Origin: Pleurotus ostreatus/Saccharomyces cerevisiae fusant
Lineage: Eukaryota > Opisthokonta
DNA length: 11,155 nt
Reading direction: 5' to 3'
Assembly (NCBI GenBank): GCA_024196135.1
Contig: JAMQCK010001172.1
Location: forward strand, 1 to 11,155
The position numbers and the translations under genes are program-made. Under the pieces are notes generated by a model. That model was not told the origin of the DNA. It did not search any database and saw only the letters and a program-made list of their open reading frames with translations. Position 1 is the first letter of the stretch. Every line of letters starts with the position of its first letter. Positions 9,032 through 11,155 of this stretch are shown here, piece after piece.

Positions 9032-11155
9032 ATGCACGAAGACCAAGATTACTTCACCATGCCCAAGGGTGTCTTTGTTACTCCGCACATCGTCCACTCA
9101 AATGAATCGTGGCCTGCTCCTGCTTCGCAGTACGCAGCTTCCCTTCGCGCACTTGCGACAGGTGCTTGTCTCGTGAGTGGCGCGCCTCAACAAATGAGCC
9201 AGAATTTGACCAACTAAAAGCAGTCGGATGACGAAGGTTGTACACAGGCGGCAATCCACTCCGCTGTGCAATGCTCTGCCGAAATACGAGAACGACTACG
9301 CGTCGAGGCCATCCATCCGTACTTTGGTCCGGAGAACAAACGCAGTGTTCTGGGAAAGATAGTCGGAAGAGCCATGCAGGAGCTTGATCCCGACGTGGAG
9401 ACCAAGTGAGTGTACTTCATTGAGCTCCGCCACATATGTTCATGCACATGTCCGATCTTTCAGCTACGACACGGTCTACGCGCGAGCGGTGCATCCCTGC
9501 TACTCTGACGTTTCAGCAATCCAAATATTGCCGAGCAGGGGGAGAGCGGACTCTGTGATTACCCTTCCCGTCTCTTTGACGGAGGTCCTGCCCTCGAGGT
9601 GTCCTACGCTGAGTCTCGATGGTAAGGAAGATAGATTTTCGACGGAGCAGCCGCCTGTCATGCATCACGACGGACCGGATCCTCTGCGACCAAAGGATAT
9701 CAATTCTGCCTCCTACGAGGACGGCCTTTGGCTTATGCCAGGCGACGAGCTCCATCCATTCTCTCACGCCCATATGTTGCTTCCGCGACGTTCTCATGAA
9801 TCGATACCATTTCCTATTGTCTGTGTCGCCTCGCACGACGAGATCTACGAACTTCTGAGTAGCGCAGTCTTCCAGCGGCGAGTTTTCGAGATCGAAGACC
9901 CTGTTCTGGGGTTCGCTTTTGACCCGTTGGGTCACTATCTTCAAGTTGTAGTCGCATGGCTTTCTCCGTGCTCTGTCGACAGCCACACATGTGTGAGTCA
10001 ACTTGCGCGCTTTTTGATCGCTTGCATACTGAAAATTACCCAGGTGCAAGTGAACGTCGCTCACGCCCCTCTCATGACGCCAGTGAATGCTGTCGACAAA
10101 TGTGCGCTTGGAATCTTTGACGTCTCCACGGATCCCGGCGCTGCGGCTTTGGTTTCTCTGCTGTCTCATCATCGACTTGCCCTCACTTCGTGCGCTGCCA
10201 AGGCCCAGGTTCACGCACAATGTGCGAAGCGCACCTTGCTAAGCGACCGCGTTCAGCCGTGGCAAGTAGACCTCATCGCAAGCTTGGGTCCCGACGACTG
10301 CGAACTCAGCCCAGAATCCCGCGTCCATCGTTGGATATCTGCTCAAGGGTCAGCGTTGACTCATACCCCTGGAATGATGTGCTCTACTAATTCGGTCTGT
10401 AGCAAGGCCGAGCCTGTGGTCTCTGCCACCGGCCCGCCGCCTCGGTCAGTTCAAGGTCTTGGAAGAAGCACCCTCGGCGATAAGTATGACCTCAGGTCCG
10501 AGCTCAACCTCCATTTTGACGATTTCTGGTGCGTACATACCACATACAACCGTTTGCACATCAGTTTGCAGTCCCGTGCGCGTGGATTCTAGACACGTGC
10601 GCCCTGATCGTGACGTTTGTCACGGTTGATATTGGGCACTCGCTGCGATTATCGGTGAGCGTACCTCAGAAGAGTGGTCATTTCCCGTGCAGCGAGCAAG
10701 ATACGACGAAAGATGTTGTAAACCAAATTATTTAGAGTCGCAGAGCCCGGCAGCCGCTCTACGCGTACTTTGGGCGGGCTTAGTCAGCGTGAATCCGCAG
10801 GCACGGGACTGCAAACTGATGTGCAAACGGTTGTAATACTCGATGTCCGTGTGCTCAACCAGCTTTAGTCCGGGGGACTTCGAAGATTCGTGCGTAGGCC
10901 TGCTGGTATCTAAGGCATTTGATTGACACATCCATTCAGGCTTTCGTAAGAAACGCATTTTTCACCCCTACGGGAGCTGACCGTCATTCTTCCTGGCGCT
11001 TACCTTCTGTTTGCAGTGCGACAAGGTCCTCCACCGTGTTCTCGTTGATTGAGGTTCTGGGTGATCGTTATTATTCTCCGGCTGTGTATACTCCCTTGCG
11101 AGTTCCGGACTGGCTAAGCATCTCATGGCCCGATCAGTCGATGTGCCAGGAGATT
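9032..11155 (+). CDS. Unrecognised fungal protein, partial at the right edge
   Basis: I do not recognise this family. Exons: 9032-9172, 9224-9405, 9464-9992, 10044-10348, 10403-10528, 10863-10889, probably a 6-nt exon 10940-10945, then 11017 to beyond 11155. All joins keep phase and give at least 484 residues. The first five exons are strong: introns of 51, 58, 51 and 54 nt with good GTGAGT or GTCAGC donors. The protein starts MHEDQDYF, then HIVHSNESWPAPASQYA. Later come YDTVYARAVHPCYSDVSA, IEDPVLGFAFDPLGHYLQ, CALGIFDVSTDPGAAALVSL and LRSELNLHFDDF. It has no signal peptide, clear membrane span or catalytic motif. The intron 10529-10862 is 334 nt because it contains a MITE-like insert. The last exon stays open to the window end in the required frame (TVFSLIEVLGDRYYSP and on), supporting the model. 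The 6-nt exon is tentative: skipping it also keeps the frame. Confidence 0.72.
10545..10589 (+). repeat. Left inverted-repeat arm
   Basis: This arm matches the right arm at 10791-10835 in reverse complement; the first 35 bases (10545-10579) are perfect and the three mismatches fall in 10580-10583. If the intron is retained, reading continues through this arm and stops at TAG 10590-10592. Confidence 0.93.
10791..10835 (-). repeat. Right inverted-repeat arm
   Basis: This is the reverse complement of the left arm; 10801-10835 is the perfect 35-base part. It ends 27 bases before the proposed splice acceptor at 10862. Confidence 0.93.

Larger units (their letters stand above)
10545..10835. mobile_element. 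MITE-like element with 45-bp terminal inverted repeats
   Basis: The left arm at 10545-10589 is the reverse complement of 10791-10835 in 42 of 45 positions, with the outer 35 bases identical. The outer ends are TA followed by CAACCGTTTG, mirrored by CAAACGGTTG followed by TA, so the element can be read as 10547-10833 flanked by a TA target duplication, as for Tc1/mariner-type elements. The 201-base interior has no transposase. It lies wholly inside an intron of gene 4. Removing it with one TA leaves a 45-nt intron, close to the size of its neighbours. The repeat and intron size are seen; the element class is inferred. Confidence 0.7.

Noticed and set aside
9513..10220. 235-codon minus-strand open frame
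   Set aside because: It is antisense to the well-supported exons 3 and 4 of gene 4, crosses their intron and shows no family motif.
10403..10592. Ending gene 4 at the TAG at 10590-10592 (448 residues)
   Set aside because: The last 60 or so bases would be intron and inverted-repeat sequence. The spliced alternative uses good sites, keeps phase through later exons and stays open to the window end.
10529..10735. Open frame in the element interior (WILDTCALIVTF and on)
   Set aside because: Joining it to exon 5 needs an intron of 43 nt or less or a wrong phase. It lies between the inverted-repeat arms and has no recognised domain.
1..11155. tRNA, rRNA, CRISPR, bacterial-type operons or a biosynthetic cluster
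   Set aside because: No tRNA B-box with matching arms, no spaced direct repeats and no cluster enzymes were seen by eye; the genes are functionally unrelated.

Overview
The window is nuclear DNA of a filamentous fungus, most likely a basidiomycete of the Agaricomycetes. The grounds are very dense GT-AG introns of about 47-71 nt, many exons under 100 nt, CT-rich leaders before start codons, and the protein content. All four genes found are on the + strand. The exon models below were built by hand from translated similarity, splice consensus and codon phase.

Layout: (1) 205-4067, a secreted GH92 exo-alpha-mannosidase in 27 exons, with a TATA-like box upstream. One base appears to be missing just before its conserved LPGNDD active-site motif. 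(2) 4484-5618, the 20S proteasome subunit beta7 (PSMB4/Pre4 type) in 7 exons. (3) 6320-8131, a PLP-dependent alanine/serine-glyoxylate aminotransferase (AGXT/Agx1 type) in 12 exons. Its N-terminus is assembled through two consecutive microexons of 11 and 9 nt. (4) 9032 to beyond the right edge, an unrecognised protein gene with at least 7-8 exons. One of its introns holds a MITE-like element of about 290 bp with 45-bp terminal inverted repeats and flanking TA.

The first three genes do not form a pathway. They are a secreted glycan hydrolase, a proteasome core subunit and a glyoxylate/glycine metabolic enzyme, which is ordinary fungal gene order without operons. The intergenic stretches (4068-4483, 5619-6319, 8132-9031) show no gene I can support. 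No tRNA, rRNA, CRISPR array or secondary-metabolite cluster was seen.

The points most worth a second look are the MITE-like insertion that keeps its host gene readable only if the intron is spliced, the microexon chain in the aminotransferase, and the single-base frameshift in the otherwise intact mannosidase.
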